Shown here: piece after piece, positions 53,471 to 61,628 of the stretch
How positions within the stretch are numbered: the stretch's first letter is position 1
Layout: every line of letters starts with the position of its first letter
Source of the DNA: JAGNZR01 sp051656905
GTDB taxonomy: Bacteria; Fusobacteriota; Fusobacteriia; Fusobacteriales; Fusobacteriaceae
NCBI GenBank assembly: GCA_051656905.1
Contig: JBOFJQ010000037.1
Location: 1-62,435 of the forward strand
Direction of reading: 5' to 3'
Length of the DNA stretch: 62,435 nucleotides
Notes under the pieces: model-generated
Databases searched by the model: none
Seen by the model: only the letters and a program-made list of their open reading frames with translations
What the model was told of the DNA's origin: nothing
Program-made: the position numbers and the translations under genes

Positions 53471-53489
53471 AGAGAGAAAGGGAGAAAAA

Positions 53490-54089
53490 ATGTTAGACAC
53501 CAAGTGTAGGAAGTATGTTCAGCCAGTTATTAAATTAGGAGCAAATCTATTTATGAAAATAGGTTTTTCTGCTAATGATGTAACAGTGTTAGCTCTGATT
53601 CTAGGGATATTAAGTGGAGTATTTATATATTTAAAAATGCCAATAGCTTCACTTATTTTACTTTGGGGCTCTGGATATTTAGATGCTGTAGATGGATCAA
53701 TTGCTAGAGTGAAGGGGAGCACTCTTTTTGGTACTGTTATGGATGTAACTTTTGATAGAATTGTGGAGATTGCTCTAATTGTAGGAATAGCATTTCGTTA
53801 TCCGGATCAGCAGTTAAATTTAATTGTTTTGACTTGTTCAATAATAATATCTATGACTGTATTTTTAACTACAGGAGTTATGTCTGATAAAATTAGTGAA
53901 AAATCTTTTTATTATCAAACTGGATTAGCAGAAAGAACAGAGGGATTTGTAATGTTTTCTTTGATGATAGCTTTTTCACAATATTTAAACATATTTATTA
54001 TAGCTTTTTATTTAATGATATTCTTTACTGCAGGGCAAAGGTTTCTAGAGGCAAAAAGAATTTTAAATATTGAAAATGCTAGAAAATAA
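53490..54089 (+). CDS. CDP-alcohol phosphatidyltransferase (YnjF-like)
   Basis: A 199-residue inner-membrane enzyme that joins CDP-diacylglycerol to an alcohol, or a related reaction. The complete active motif is DAVDGSIARVKGSTLFGTVMDVTFD, with the four Asp that bind metal. About four to six hydrophobic segments. The start is ATG with GGGAG upstream; a longer frame from 53439 overlaps ynjD without a site. E. coli ynjF also follows the ynj transporter genes. Confidence 0.87.
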   Translation: MLDTKCRKYVQPVIKLGANLFMKIGFSANDVTVLALILGILSGVFIYLKMPIASLILLWGSGYLDAVDGSIARVKGSTLFGTVMDVTFDRIVEIALIVGIAFRYPDQQLNLIVLTCSIIISMTVFLTTGVMSDKISEKSFYYQTGLAERTEGFVMFSLMIAFSQYLNIFIIAFYLMIFFTAGQRFLEAKRILNIENARK

Positions 54090-54138
54090 AAGGTTAAAAA
54101 TTATTTTGATTGTTTATCTATCAAGTAAAAAATAATAG

Positions 54139-54167
54139 TTGACATAGTTAATAAAGAATGGTATAAA
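54139..54167 (+). promoter_or_regulatory. promoter for nifS-nifU
   Basis: TTGACA at 54139-54144, 17-nt spacer, TATAAA at 54162-54167 with TGG ahead of it. It lies 69 nt upstream of the nifS start. Confidence 0.8.
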
Positions 54168-54235
54168 AAAGTATAGAAAAAAATAAATATTTGTAATATA
54201 AAGAACCTTTTCATAAAAGCGGGAGATGAAAAAAT

Positions 54236-55408
54236 ATGAGAGTATATTTAGATAATAACGCAACAACAAAATTAGACAGAGAAGTTTTAGACTCGATGAT
54301 GCCATATATGACAGAAATTTTTGGAAATGCCTCAAGCCATCATTCTTTTGGGCAAGAAGCTGCAAAGGGAATGAATGAGTCAAGAGAGAAAATAGCAGAG
54401 CTTTTAGGGGTAACTGCAAAAGAGATAATATTTACAGGATCAGGAGTAGAAGCTGATAACTTAGCAATAAGAGGGGTAGCTAAAGCTTATAAGAATAGAG
54501 GTAACCATTTAATAACATCAGCAATTGAGCACCCAGGTGTAAAGGAAACATTTGCAGATCTTAAAAAAGAAGGTTTCGAAGTAACAGTTTTACCAGTTGA
54601 TGAAAATGGATTGGTTTCAATGGATGATTTAAGAGCAGCAATAAAAGAGGAAACAATTTTAATCTCTATAATGCATGCTAACAATGAAATCGGAACTATT
54701 GAGCAAGTTGAAGAGATAGGTAAAATAGCAAAAGAAAACAAAATAATCTATCACATGGATGCAGTTCAAACTATGGGAAAAATTCCTGTAAAACCTTTAG
54801 AAATTGGAGCTGACATTGTAGTATTCTCAGCACATAAGTTCTATGGACCAAAAGGGATTGGAGCTATGTATGTTAGAAATGGTGTAAGACTTGGAAAAAC
54901 AATAACAGGTGGAGGACAAGAGGGTAAATTAAGACCTGGTACTTCAAATGTAGCAGCTATGGTTGGAATGGCAAAAGCTTTAGAAAGAGCTATAGAATCT
55001 ATGGATAAAAACATTAAACATGAAACTGAATTAAGAGATTATTTTGAAAAAGAGATACTTGCGAGAGTACCTGAGATAGTTATTAATGCAAAAACAGTAA
55101 ATAGATTACCTGGAACATCAAGTGTTCAGTTAAGATATTTAGAGGGAGAGTCAATACTTCTTTCTTTAAACTATAAAGGTATTGCAGTAAGTTCAGGATC
55201 AGCTTGTTCATCAGATGAATTACAAGCATCGCATGTTCTTTTAGCAATAGGAGTTCCAGTAGAGTTTGCTCACGGAACAATTAGATTTAGCTTAGGAAAA
55301 GACAACACTAAAGAAGAAATAGATTATACAATAGAAGCTGTAGTAGATGTAGCTAATAGACTTAGAACAATCTCTCCTTTATGGGAAGAGTTTACTAATA
55401 AAAGATAA
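54236..55408 (+). CDS. nifS: cysteine desulfurase (NifS-like)
   Basis: A 390-residue PLP enzyme that takes sulfur from cysteine for Fe-S cluster building. The PLP Lys is K201 in FSAHKFYGPKG. The active-site persulfide Cys is C324 in SSGSACSSDEL, a group I desulfurase loop. DNNATTKLD and the GGGQEGKLRPGTSNV block are standard. It lies 62 nt before its scaffold partner, and a long loop or shorter gap between them suggests one operon. Confidence 0.94.
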   Translation: MRVYLDNNATTKLDREVLDSMMPYMTEIFGNASSHHSFGQEAAKGMNESREKIAELLGVTAKEIIFTGSGVEADNLAIRGVAKAYKNRGNHLITSAIEHPGVKETFADLKKEGFEVTVLPVDENGLVSMDDLRAAIKEETILISIMHANNEIGTIEQVEEIGKIAKENKIIYHMDAVQTMGKIPVKPLEIGADIVVFSAHKFYGPKGIGAMYVRNGVRLGKTITGGGQEGKLRPGTSNVAAMVGMAKALERAIESMDKNIKHETELRDYFEKEILARVPEIVINAKTVNRLPGTSSVQLRYLEGESILLSLNYKGIAVSSGSACSSDELQASHVLLAIGVPVEFAHGTIRFSLGKDNTKEEIDYTIEAVVDVANRLRTISPLWEEFTNKR

Positions 55409-55470
55409 TAAAAAGTAAATTGGAAAATTTTTGAGTTTAAAAAAAATTAAATTAATCGGAGGAAAAAATA

Positions 55471-55845
55471 ATGCAATATACAGAAAAAGTAATGCAAAAC
55501 TTTATGGAACCAAAAAATGTTGGAGTAATGGAAAATCCTGATGGATACGGGAAAGTAGGAAATGCAAGTTGTGGAGATATAATGGAAATCTTCTTAAAAA
55601 TAGAGAATAATGTTATCGTAGATGTAAAATTCAGAACTTTCGGATGTGCATCAGCAATAGCTTCATCATCAGTAGCGACACAATTAGTAATGGGAAAAAC
55701 AATAGAGGAAGCTTTAAAAATAACTAATAAAGCTGTAGTGGAAGAATTAGGTGGATTACCTCCAGTAAAAATGCACTGTTCAGTTTTAGCAGAGGAAGCT
55801 ATCAAGTTAGCTATTGAGGATTATTTAGCTAAAAAAACTAAGTAA
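55471..55845 (+). CDS. nifU: iron-sulfur cluster scaffold protein (NifU/IscU-like)
   Basis: A 124-residue scaffold that receives sulfur from NifS and assembles clusters. The three ligand Cys are C34 (NASCGD), C59 (TFGCASA) and C103 (MHCSVL), with Asp36 of the CGD group. It has the IscU/NifU N-domain only, with no C-terminal Nfu or ferredoxin domain. GGAGG precedes the ATG. A terminator follows. Confidence 0.94.
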   Translation: MQYTEKVMQNFMEPKNVGVMENPDGYGKVGNASCGDIMEIFLKIENNVIVDVKFRTFGCASAIASSSVATQLVMGKTIEEALKITNKAVVEELGGLPPVKMHCSVLAEEAIKLAIEDYLAKKTK

Positions 55846-55893
55846 TGCAACAAATTAATAGAGGAAAGATAAAATAAATTTAATATAACATAG

Positions 55894-55942
55894 ATAAGGT
55901 TTTTATAGATAGAAAGTAATATCTATAAAAACCTTATTTTTA
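55894..55942 (+). terminator. intrinsic terminator after nifU
   Basis: ATAAGGTTTTTATAGAT pairs with ATCTATAAAAACCTTAT (17 bp, 10-nt loop), followed by five T. Confidence 0.92.
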
Positions 55943-55974
55943 TGTAGTTTATAAAAAAATAAATTAAATAAAAA

Positions 55975-56003
55975 TTGATAATTGTAAAAAAATAGTTTAA
56001 AAT
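55975..56003 (+). promoter_or_regulatory. promoter for the D,D-carboxypeptidase gene
   Basis: TTGATA, 17-nt spacer, TAAAAT at 55998-56003, about 60 nt before the start codon. Confidence 0.6.
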
Positions 56004-56063
56004 AATAAGGTAAAAATACAGAGAGATTAAAGAAAATATGAGAAGGAAAAATGGTGAATTAGG

Positions 56064-57374
56064 ATGAGAAAAAAATTAGTAATAATTTTAACTGCTTTAT
56101 GTTTAGGATTAACGAGTTTTTCAGCAACAACAGAAACAACGTCAACAAAGAAAGCAGCGACAAAGGTAACAAAAACATCAGCAACAAAGAAAGTTACACC
56201 AAAAGCGAAAACAAAGGCAAAGCCAGTAGCACCTAAAAAAAAGGTAGCAACAAAAACTGCGCCAGGAAAAACTAAAGCTCAATTATCAGCAGCAGCGGCG
56301 GCAGCGGCAGCTATAGAAGCAAGTAAACCAGAATACAGATCATATTTAGTTGGAGATAAATACGGAAATATTCTTTATGGTGAGAATATGGATGAAAAAT
56401 TACCTTTAGCATCAACAACAAAAACAATGACAATGATATTAGCTTTTGATGCTATAAGAAAAGGAGAAGTTTCATTACAAGATGATGTAACTATTACATG
56501 GGAAGCTGCAAGAATGGGTGGATCAATGATACCTTTAAAAGCAGGACAAGTTTGGAAATTTGAAGATTTATTAAAAGCTACAGGTATCCATTCAGCAAAC
56601 AATGCAGCATATGCAGTTGCTATACATGTTGGAAAAGATATAGATTCATTTGTTAAGAGAATGAATGATAAAGCAGAAGAAATTGGAATTGGAAGCGAAG
56701 TAGAGTTTAATACTCCTGCAGGATTACCACCAAAAATGACACAAAGACAGATGGACGCTGGAACAGCAAGAGGGATGTACAGAATTATGTTAGAAGCTAA
56801 CAAATATCCTGAGTATATAGCAATAGCTGGAACTAAAAATGCTAAAATAGCTGATGACACTGTTTTAATAAGAAGTAAGAACCACCTTTTAGGTAAGCAA
56901 GGTATATATGGGCTAAAAACAGGTTACCATGGAACTTCAGGATATAATATCCTAGTTATGGGTGAACAAGATAACTTGACTCTATTCTATGTTTTACTTG
57001 GAGGACGTTCAGCTAAAATAAGAGACCAGAAAGTATTAGACTTAGATGATAGAACAAGAGAAAAATATGCTGAGCAAGAAATTGTAAAGAGAGATATAGC
57101 TCTTGCAGAAATTCCAGTAGAAACAGGAAAGAAAGCTCTAATATCAGCTTATCCAGCTGAAGACTATATAAAAGTTGTTAAAAAAATGGATAACGTAAGT
57201 GTAAAAATAGAAAGACAAGAAAAAATAAAAGCTCCTGTATTAGCAGGAACAGAAGTTGGAAAGTATAAAGTAGTAATAGATGGAGATGTAGTACACGAAG
57301 GAAAACTTATTGTAAATGAGGCAGTAGAAAAAAAGAGCCTTTGGGATAGATTTTTAGAACTATTTAACTTTTAA
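56064..57374 (+). CDS. dacA: D-alanyl-D-alanine carboxypeptidase (PBP5/6-type)
   Basis: A 436-residue exported peptidase that trims the terminal D-Ala from peptidoglycan stem peptides. The signal peptide is residues 1-20. Next comes a low-complexity Lys/Thr/Ala linker of about 65 residues (residues 21-88), longer than usual. The catalytic motifs are S117-T-T-K120, S177-A-N179 and K285-T-G. A C-terminal beta domain follows, ending in WDRFLELF, likely an amphipathic membrane anchor. It has its own promoter. Confidence 0.92.
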   Translation: MRKKLVIILTALCLGLTSFSATTETTSTKKAATKVTKTSATKKVTPKAKTKAKPVAPKKKVATKTAPGKTKAQLSAAAAAAAAIEASKPEYRSYLVGDKYGNILYGENMDEKLPLASTTKTMTMILAFDAIRKGEVSLQDDVTITWEAARMGGSMIPLKAGQVWKFEDLLKATGIHSANNAAYAVAIHVGKDIDSFVKRMNDKAEEIGIGSEVEFNTPAGLPPKMTQRQMDAGTARGMYRIMLEANKYPEYIAIAGTKNAKIADDTVLIRSKNHLLGKQGIYGLKTGYHGTSGYNILVMGEQDNLTLFYVLLGGRSAKIRDQKVLDLDDRTREKYAEQEIVKRDIALAEIPVETGKKALISAYPAEDYIKVVKKMDNVSVKIERQEKIKAPVLAGTEVGKYKVVIDGDVVHEGKLIVNEAVEKKSLWDRFLELFNF

Positions 57375-57416
57375 TTTCTATCCCTAGTTTCTAATTTATA
57401 ATCAGTAATTATTAGC

Positions 57417-57479
57417 TTAAAACTTAAAATTTAGAACGTAGAGTTTAGGATTTAAGATTTAAAACTTAGAGCTTAAAAT
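57417..57479. repeat. nine degenerate heptamers, consensus TTARRAY
   Basis: Nine consecutive 7-nt units: TTAAAAC, TTAAAAT, TTAGAAC, GTAGAGT, TTAGGAT, TTAAGAT, TTAAAAC, TTAGAGC, TTAAAAT. Period and phase hold across all 63 bp. It is non-coding, with stops in all frames. It lies in the 236-nt dacA-flippase gap and could spread by slippage or bind a protein. Confidence 0.7.
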
Positions 57480-57561
57480 TAAATAAGAATTTTAGTTTTA
57501 GTTATTAAAGTATGATTGTAATAAGATTCATAGGCACTTAATTAAAGAAAATATGACTAGT

Positions 57562-57592
57562 TGGTGGTAATTATCTGTTACCACCACTTTTT
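57562..57592 (+). terminator. hairpin and T-run just upstream of the flippase gene
   Basis: TGGTGGTAA pairs with TTACCACCA (9 bp, TTATCTG loop), followed by C and five T. It ends only 18 nt before the flippase start codon, so it could be the terminator of dacA or an attenuator of the flippase operon. Confidence 0.75.
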
Positions 57593-57610
57593 ATAAGGGG
57601 AGATAAAAAA

Positions 57611-59065
57611 ATGAATAAAGTTTTATTAAAAAATTATTTTTTTAATATATTAATTGTTTTTACAAATGTAATATTTCCTTTGCTTCTTTTTCCATATGCC
57701 TCAAGAGTTCTATCTCCAGAGCAATATGGAAAATATAACTATGCAATATCTATAGCTAGTTACTTCATAAGTATAGCAAATCTAGGAGTTCAATCTTATG
57801 GACTTAGAGAATTGGCAAAGGTTAGAAACTCCGTTGAAGACTTGAGTAAGAAATTTAGTGAGGTATTTTTCATAACTTTTTTATCCAGTATGCTTAGTAC
57901 GATTACATATGTTGTTTTAATTTTAACTGTAAAAGAATTGAGAAATGAGTTAGTATTATTTACTATAGTAGGACTTACAATAGTTACATCTTTTATGAAC
58001 CTAGATTATCTTTTTGTAGCTCTAGAAAATCATAAAAGAAGAACTATGAGACTTTTAGTTACAAGGGTGTTATCTTTAGCATTCTTATTCTATTTAGTTA
58101 AAACAGAGCAGGATTACAAGATATTTACTGCTATAATGATCTTGCCTGAAATATTTGTAAAAATATTAGATATATATTCTATTAGAAGTTATTTAAAACT
58201 TAAATTTAGTGAACTAGATTTAAGGGGGCATATGAAACCTTTACTTATAATCTTTTTCTATATATTGTCTCAAACAGTGTATATGAATTTAGATTCAACG
58301 ATGCTAGGAAGTATGAAAGGGAATGAGTCTGTAGGATATTACTCTGTAGCTATAAAAATGGCGAAAATTGTACTACCTTTAGTAAGTTCACTAGGGGTTG
58401 TTTTATCTCCTAGAATAATAGAAAGTATAAAAAATGGGGAAAAGAATAAAATTTATCAAGATATGGATCTATGCTTGAACTTTATCTTTTTTGTTACAAT
58501 TCCAGCAGTATTTTTAATGTTTATAGTTTCTGATAATATGGTTTTAATGTTTTCAGGTGCAAAATATGTAGAGGCAATACTACCTATGAGAGTGATGCTT
58601 CCTATAATTATATTTATAAGTATTAGTAGTTTTGCTTCAGGGCAAGTTTTGATTCCAACAGATAATGAGCAGAAGGTTTTAAATGTTGCAGTGGTAGGAG
58701 TATTATTGAATTTAGTTCTAAACTTTGCATTGATTCCTAAATATTCTATATTAGGGGCAGCTGTAGCCACACTTTTTGCAGAATTTATAGTATATGTTTT
58801 AAGAGTAAAAGAAGTTAAGAAAGTCTTTATAGATTATAAAATGTTTTCTAGGGAAAGATTTAATTATATAACTGCAGGGGTATTGTCTTTTTTAGTTGTT
58901 GGAGGCTTAAAAATTAGTGTTTTATCTGAACCGAATTTTTTAAATTTTATGGTCTTATCAATTATATATGCAGTGATATATTTAGCTGTTTTATTTATAA
59001 AAAAAGAGTATTTCCTGATTGAGGGGTTAAATATATTAAATAAAGTTATTAAAAAAAGGGGTTAA
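57611..59065 (+). CDS. polysaccharide flippase (Wzx/MATE-like)
   Basis: A 484-residue membrane protein with about 12-14 hydrophobic segments, of the polysaccharide transporter (Wzx) type. The N-terminal RVLSPEQYGKYNYAISIASYFISIANLGVQSYGLRELAK is characteristic: conserved family members start this way. It would flip a lipid-linked glycan across the inner membrane. AAGGGGAGA precedes the ATG. The glycan operon at 16.8-25.0 kb has no flippase of its own, so this may serve it. Its 3' end is only 2 nt from the corrinoid-protein gene. Confidence 0.85.
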   Translation: MNKVLLKNYFFNILIVFTNVIFPLLLFPYASRVLSPEQYGKYNYAISIASYFISIANLGVQSYGLRELAKVRNSVEDLSKKFSEVFFITFLSSMLSTITYVVLILTVKELRNELVLFTIVGLTIVTSFMNLDYLFVALENHKRRTMRLLVTRVLSLAFLFYLVKTEQDYKIFTAIMILPEIFVKILDIYSIRSYLKLKFSELDLRGHMKPLLIIFFYILSQTVYMNLDSTMLGSMKGNESVGYYSVAIKMAKIVLPLVSSLGVVLSPRIIESIKNGEKNKIYQDMDLCLNFIFFVTIPAVFLMFIVSDNMVLMFSGAKYVEAILPMRVMLPIIIFISISSFASGQVLIPTDNEQKVLNVAVVGVLLNLVLNFALIPKYSILGAAVATLFAEFIVYVLRVKEVKKVFIDYKMFSRERFNYITAGVLSFLVVGGLKISVLSEPNFLNFMVLSIIYAVIYLAVLFIKKEYFLIEGLNILNKVIKKRG

Positions 59066-59067
59066 TA

Positions 59068-59709
59068 ATGGGGGAAAGATTTTTGAGAAAAATATCTGAT
59101 TCTATAATTAATATGGATGAAGATAACATAGAGATGATACTAGAAGAAGCCCTAGATAATGGAGTTCCCATGGAAGATATCTATGAAATAGGTCTTAATA
59201 ATGGGATGCTTGAGGTAACTAAGAAGTTTGAGAATAATGAATATTATGTCTCTGAAGTTATAGTTTGTGCAGATACTCTTAATAAAGGTATAAAATATTT
59301 AAGAGCTAAAGGTGGAGAAAGAAAAATTGATGGGCCTAAAGTTCTAATAGCTGTTGTTGAGGGAGACTTTCATGAAATAGGGAAGAACATAGTTAAAATA
59401 ATGTTTGAAGCAGCAAACTTTGATGTAATAGATTTAGGAGTAAATCAAACATCTGAGGATATTGTTAAAGCTGCAATAGAAAATAGAGTAGAAATAATAG
59501 CTCTATCAACTATGATGACAACAACTATGGGAAAAATGAAAGAGATAATAAGTATTGTTGAAAAATCTGAGTTAAAAAATAAAGTTAAAGTTATAATTGG
59601 TGGAGGGTGTATTAGTAATAAATATGCTCAAGAAATAAGTGCAGATGGTTATTCTAAAAATGCTATTGAAGCTGTAAAGCTAGTTAAAAATTTAGTTCAG
59701 AGGGGTTAA
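59068..59709 (+). CDS. corrinoid-binding methyl-transfer protein (MtaC/MtbC-like)
   Basis: A 213-residue B12-binding protein. Residues ~1-85 are the helical cap domain. Residues ~90-210 form the corrinoid-binding domain: the lower-ligand motif is D100-F-H102-E-I-G105 (the general D-x-H-x-x-G), followed by LSTMMTTTM and GGGCIS. It carries a methyl group on cobalt between two methyltransferases. The start codon is 2 nt after the flippase stop, so they are co-transcribed. Confidence 0.88.
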   Translation: MGERFLRKISDSIINMDEDNIEMILEEALDNGVPMEDIYEIGLNNGMLEVTKKFENNEYYVSEVIVCADTLNKGIKYLRAKGGERKIDGPKVLIAVVEGDFHEIGKNIVKIMFEAANFDVIDLGVNQTSEDIVKAAIENRVEIIALSTMMTTTMGKMKEIISIVEKSELKNKVKVIIGGGCISNKYAQEISADGYSKNAIEAVKLVKNLVQRG

Positions 59710-59711
59710 TC

Positions 59712-60722
59712 ATGAGAAAAAAAGCATGGAAAGATATGACGATGTTAGAATATATAAACAGTGAAAAAAGAGGCTTTTTTATTCCGGATATGGGGACAAA
59801 TGGACTTGAACTTATAGGTGGCTGTACATTGTATGAAGTTTATGAAAATCCCTTGAAACAATTGGAACTTGCTAAAAGAATGGATGAAGTATTCAATGGA
59901 GATTTTGTTTATACAGCTTGTGACGGAATGGTATTTTGTGAAGCTTTAGATATGGATATAGTTAAGCCAGATGATGATTTTCCAAGTGTACTCAGTCACC
60001 CTTTTAAAACAATAGAAGATATAGAAAGAATAAAATATTTAGACCCTTATAAAGATTCTAGAATGCCTACAAATCTTGAAAGTATAAAATTATTATCAGA
60101 AAATATGGACAAGCCTGTATATGAAGCTATACTAGGACCTTTTACTTTAGCTATTCAAATGGCAGGAGCTACACATCTATTAGGAGAGATAATAAGAAAT
60201 CCTAAATTTGTAGAAAAAATATTAGAGTTTACAACAGATCTTATAAGAAGATATGCTATAGCTGCTGAAAAATCAGGTGCAAACTATATTATGTTATCAG
60301 AACCAGGTGCAGTAACTCTAAGCCCAGAGAGATTTGAAAAATATGTTGTACCTAATGTAAATAAAATTTTAGATAGTGTTAATACATGGAAAGGGATGCA
60401 TATTTGTGGAGATACAACATTTTTAATAGATTCAATTTTAAAATGTAATATAGATGCTATTAGTCTAGATCAAGTATTAGACTATGAAAAAATTGCCCCT
60501 TTAATACCAGAGGATATGGTCCTTATAGGAAATCTTGATCCTGTTGATTTAGTAGGACGGGGAACTGTTGAGGAAATTGAGAGAGAGGCTAAACTTTTAA
60601 AGAAAAAAATGAAAAATTATAAAAATTACTTATGTGGCCTAGGCTGTGATTGCTTAAATGATACTCCAGTAGAGAATCTACAGAAAGTAATAGAAGTAGC
60701 TAAAAGTGAGTATTATGAATAA
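59712..60722 (+). CDS. uroporphyrinogen-decarboxylase-family methyltransferase (MtaA/MtbA-like)
   Basis: A 336-residue UroD-fold protein of the zinc-dependent methyltransferase branch. The zinc ligands are H230-x-C232 (MHICGD) and a C312/C314 pair (GCDC), the pattern of cobalamin:thiol methyltransferases rather than true decarboxylases. The first ~35 residues (ending PDMGTNGLE) are family-like. It would move a methyl group from the corrinoid protein to a thiol or pterin. The start is 2 nt after the previous stop; it overlaps the next gene by 8 nt. Confidence 0.86.
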   Translation: MRKKAWKDMTMLEYINSEKRGFFIPDMGTNGLELIGGCTLYEVYENPLKQLELAKRMDEVFNGDFVYTACDGMVFCEALDMDIVKPDDDFPSVLSHPFKTIEDIERIKYLDPYKDSRMPTNLESIKLLSENMDKPVYEAILGPFTLAIQMAGATHLLGEIIRNPKFVEKILEFTTDLIRRYAIAAEKSGANYIMLSEPGAVTLSPERFEKYVVPNVNKILDSVNTWKGMHICGDTTFLIDSILKCNIDAISLDQVLDYEKIAPLIPEDMVLIGNLDPVDLVGRGTVEEIEREAKLLKKKMKNYKNYLCGLGCDCLNDTPVENLQKVIEVAKSEYYE

Positions 60723-61365
60723 GAATGATTTTAAAATAGAAGAGAGGCTTAAAAATGTGGAGTTTAAAGATATAAAATTTGATGAAATAGAATTTAATGA
60801 TATAGATTCAAAATATATAAGTGAAAAGGTATTGGAGAATAAAGCAACAATTATTAAGTTTTTAGGATATGGAAGCAAAGAAGTGCCGCTTTCTATATAT
60901 AAAAAGATAGATAAGGTTGTTTCTGATATAGAAAACTTACTAGATATTCAATATGAGTATAAAGTTTTTCCAGATTATGCTTTTGCAATTTATACTGTTG
61001 GAAATGTAGTGGAAGAAAAAATAAAAGAATATATGGAGAGTAAAGAGATGATGAACTCTCTAATATTGGACAAAGCAGCTGTAGTAGCCTTGGATTGCAT
61101 AAAAGATGCGATTATAAAAAAAATAGAAAATGAAACTAAAAAATTTGTAGATGATGAAATTTACCCATCTTCTGCAAATTTTTCTATAAATAATCAAAAA
61201 ATAATTTTAGAATCTATGCAATTTATAGACAAAATCAAAATAAATGAGTATTTCCAACTGTTTCCAATAAAAAGTGTAGGAGTGAAGTTTAATTTGTCTA
61301 CATGTAAGAAAGAGTATAATAGATGTAGAAATTGTGAGAATCCCTGTGAAAATAGAAAAAAATAA
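60715..61365 (+). CDS. MetH-activation-domain-like protein with C-terminal Cys cluster
   Basis: A 216-residue protein. Its central and C-terminal parts resemble the AdoMet-binding reactivation domain of methionine synthase: KAAVVALDCIKDAI and YPSSANFSINNQ, then LFPIKSVGVKFNLS. The C-terminus carries five Cys in CKKEYNRCRNCENPC plus a Cys before it. Such proteins may reduce and remethylate an inactive corrinoid with AdoMet. The ATG chosen overlaps the previous gene by 8 nt, with weak AGTGAG as site; a GTG three codons earlier is possible. It is the last gene of the operon. Confidence 0.75.
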   Translation: MNKNDFKIEERLKNVEFKDIKFDEIEFNDIDSKYISEKVLENKATIIKFLGYGSKEVPLSIYKKIDKVVSDIENLLDIQYEYKVFPDYAFAIYTVGNVVEEKIKEYMESKEMMNSLILDKAAVVALDCIKDAIIKKIENETKKFVDDEIYPSSANFSINNQKIILESMQFIDKIKINEYFQLFPIKSVGVKFNLSTCKKEYNRCRNCENPCENRKK

Positions 61366-61394
61366 AAAAACTTTAAAAAAAAAGAAAAAAAGTG

Positions 61395-61423
61395 TTGACG
61401 GAAATTGGTGGTTATGGTAAGAT
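61395..61423 (+). promoter_or_regulatory. rRNA operon promoter
   Basis: TTGACG, 17-nt spacer, TAAGAT at 61418-61423. It lies about 200 nt upstream of the 16S start. A leader with hairpins follows, including ACAAACT-TTCG-AGTTTGT with a UUCG loop at about 61543-61560. Confidence 0.75.
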
Positions 61424-61628
61424 AATTCTTGTCCACGAGAGAAACGTGAGACGCTTAATAAGGACATTAACAACAGAATAGAGAGCAAATCAAAAAGTTA
61501 TGTTTAAGAGGTCACCACCGATTAAACTAACGAATCTAATAACAAACTTTCGAGTTTGTGAGTGGCTGACTAGTCACTATAAAAAGGTGTAAATTAAAAG
61601 TAACAGTTTTAAACTGAAGCTATAAGAT

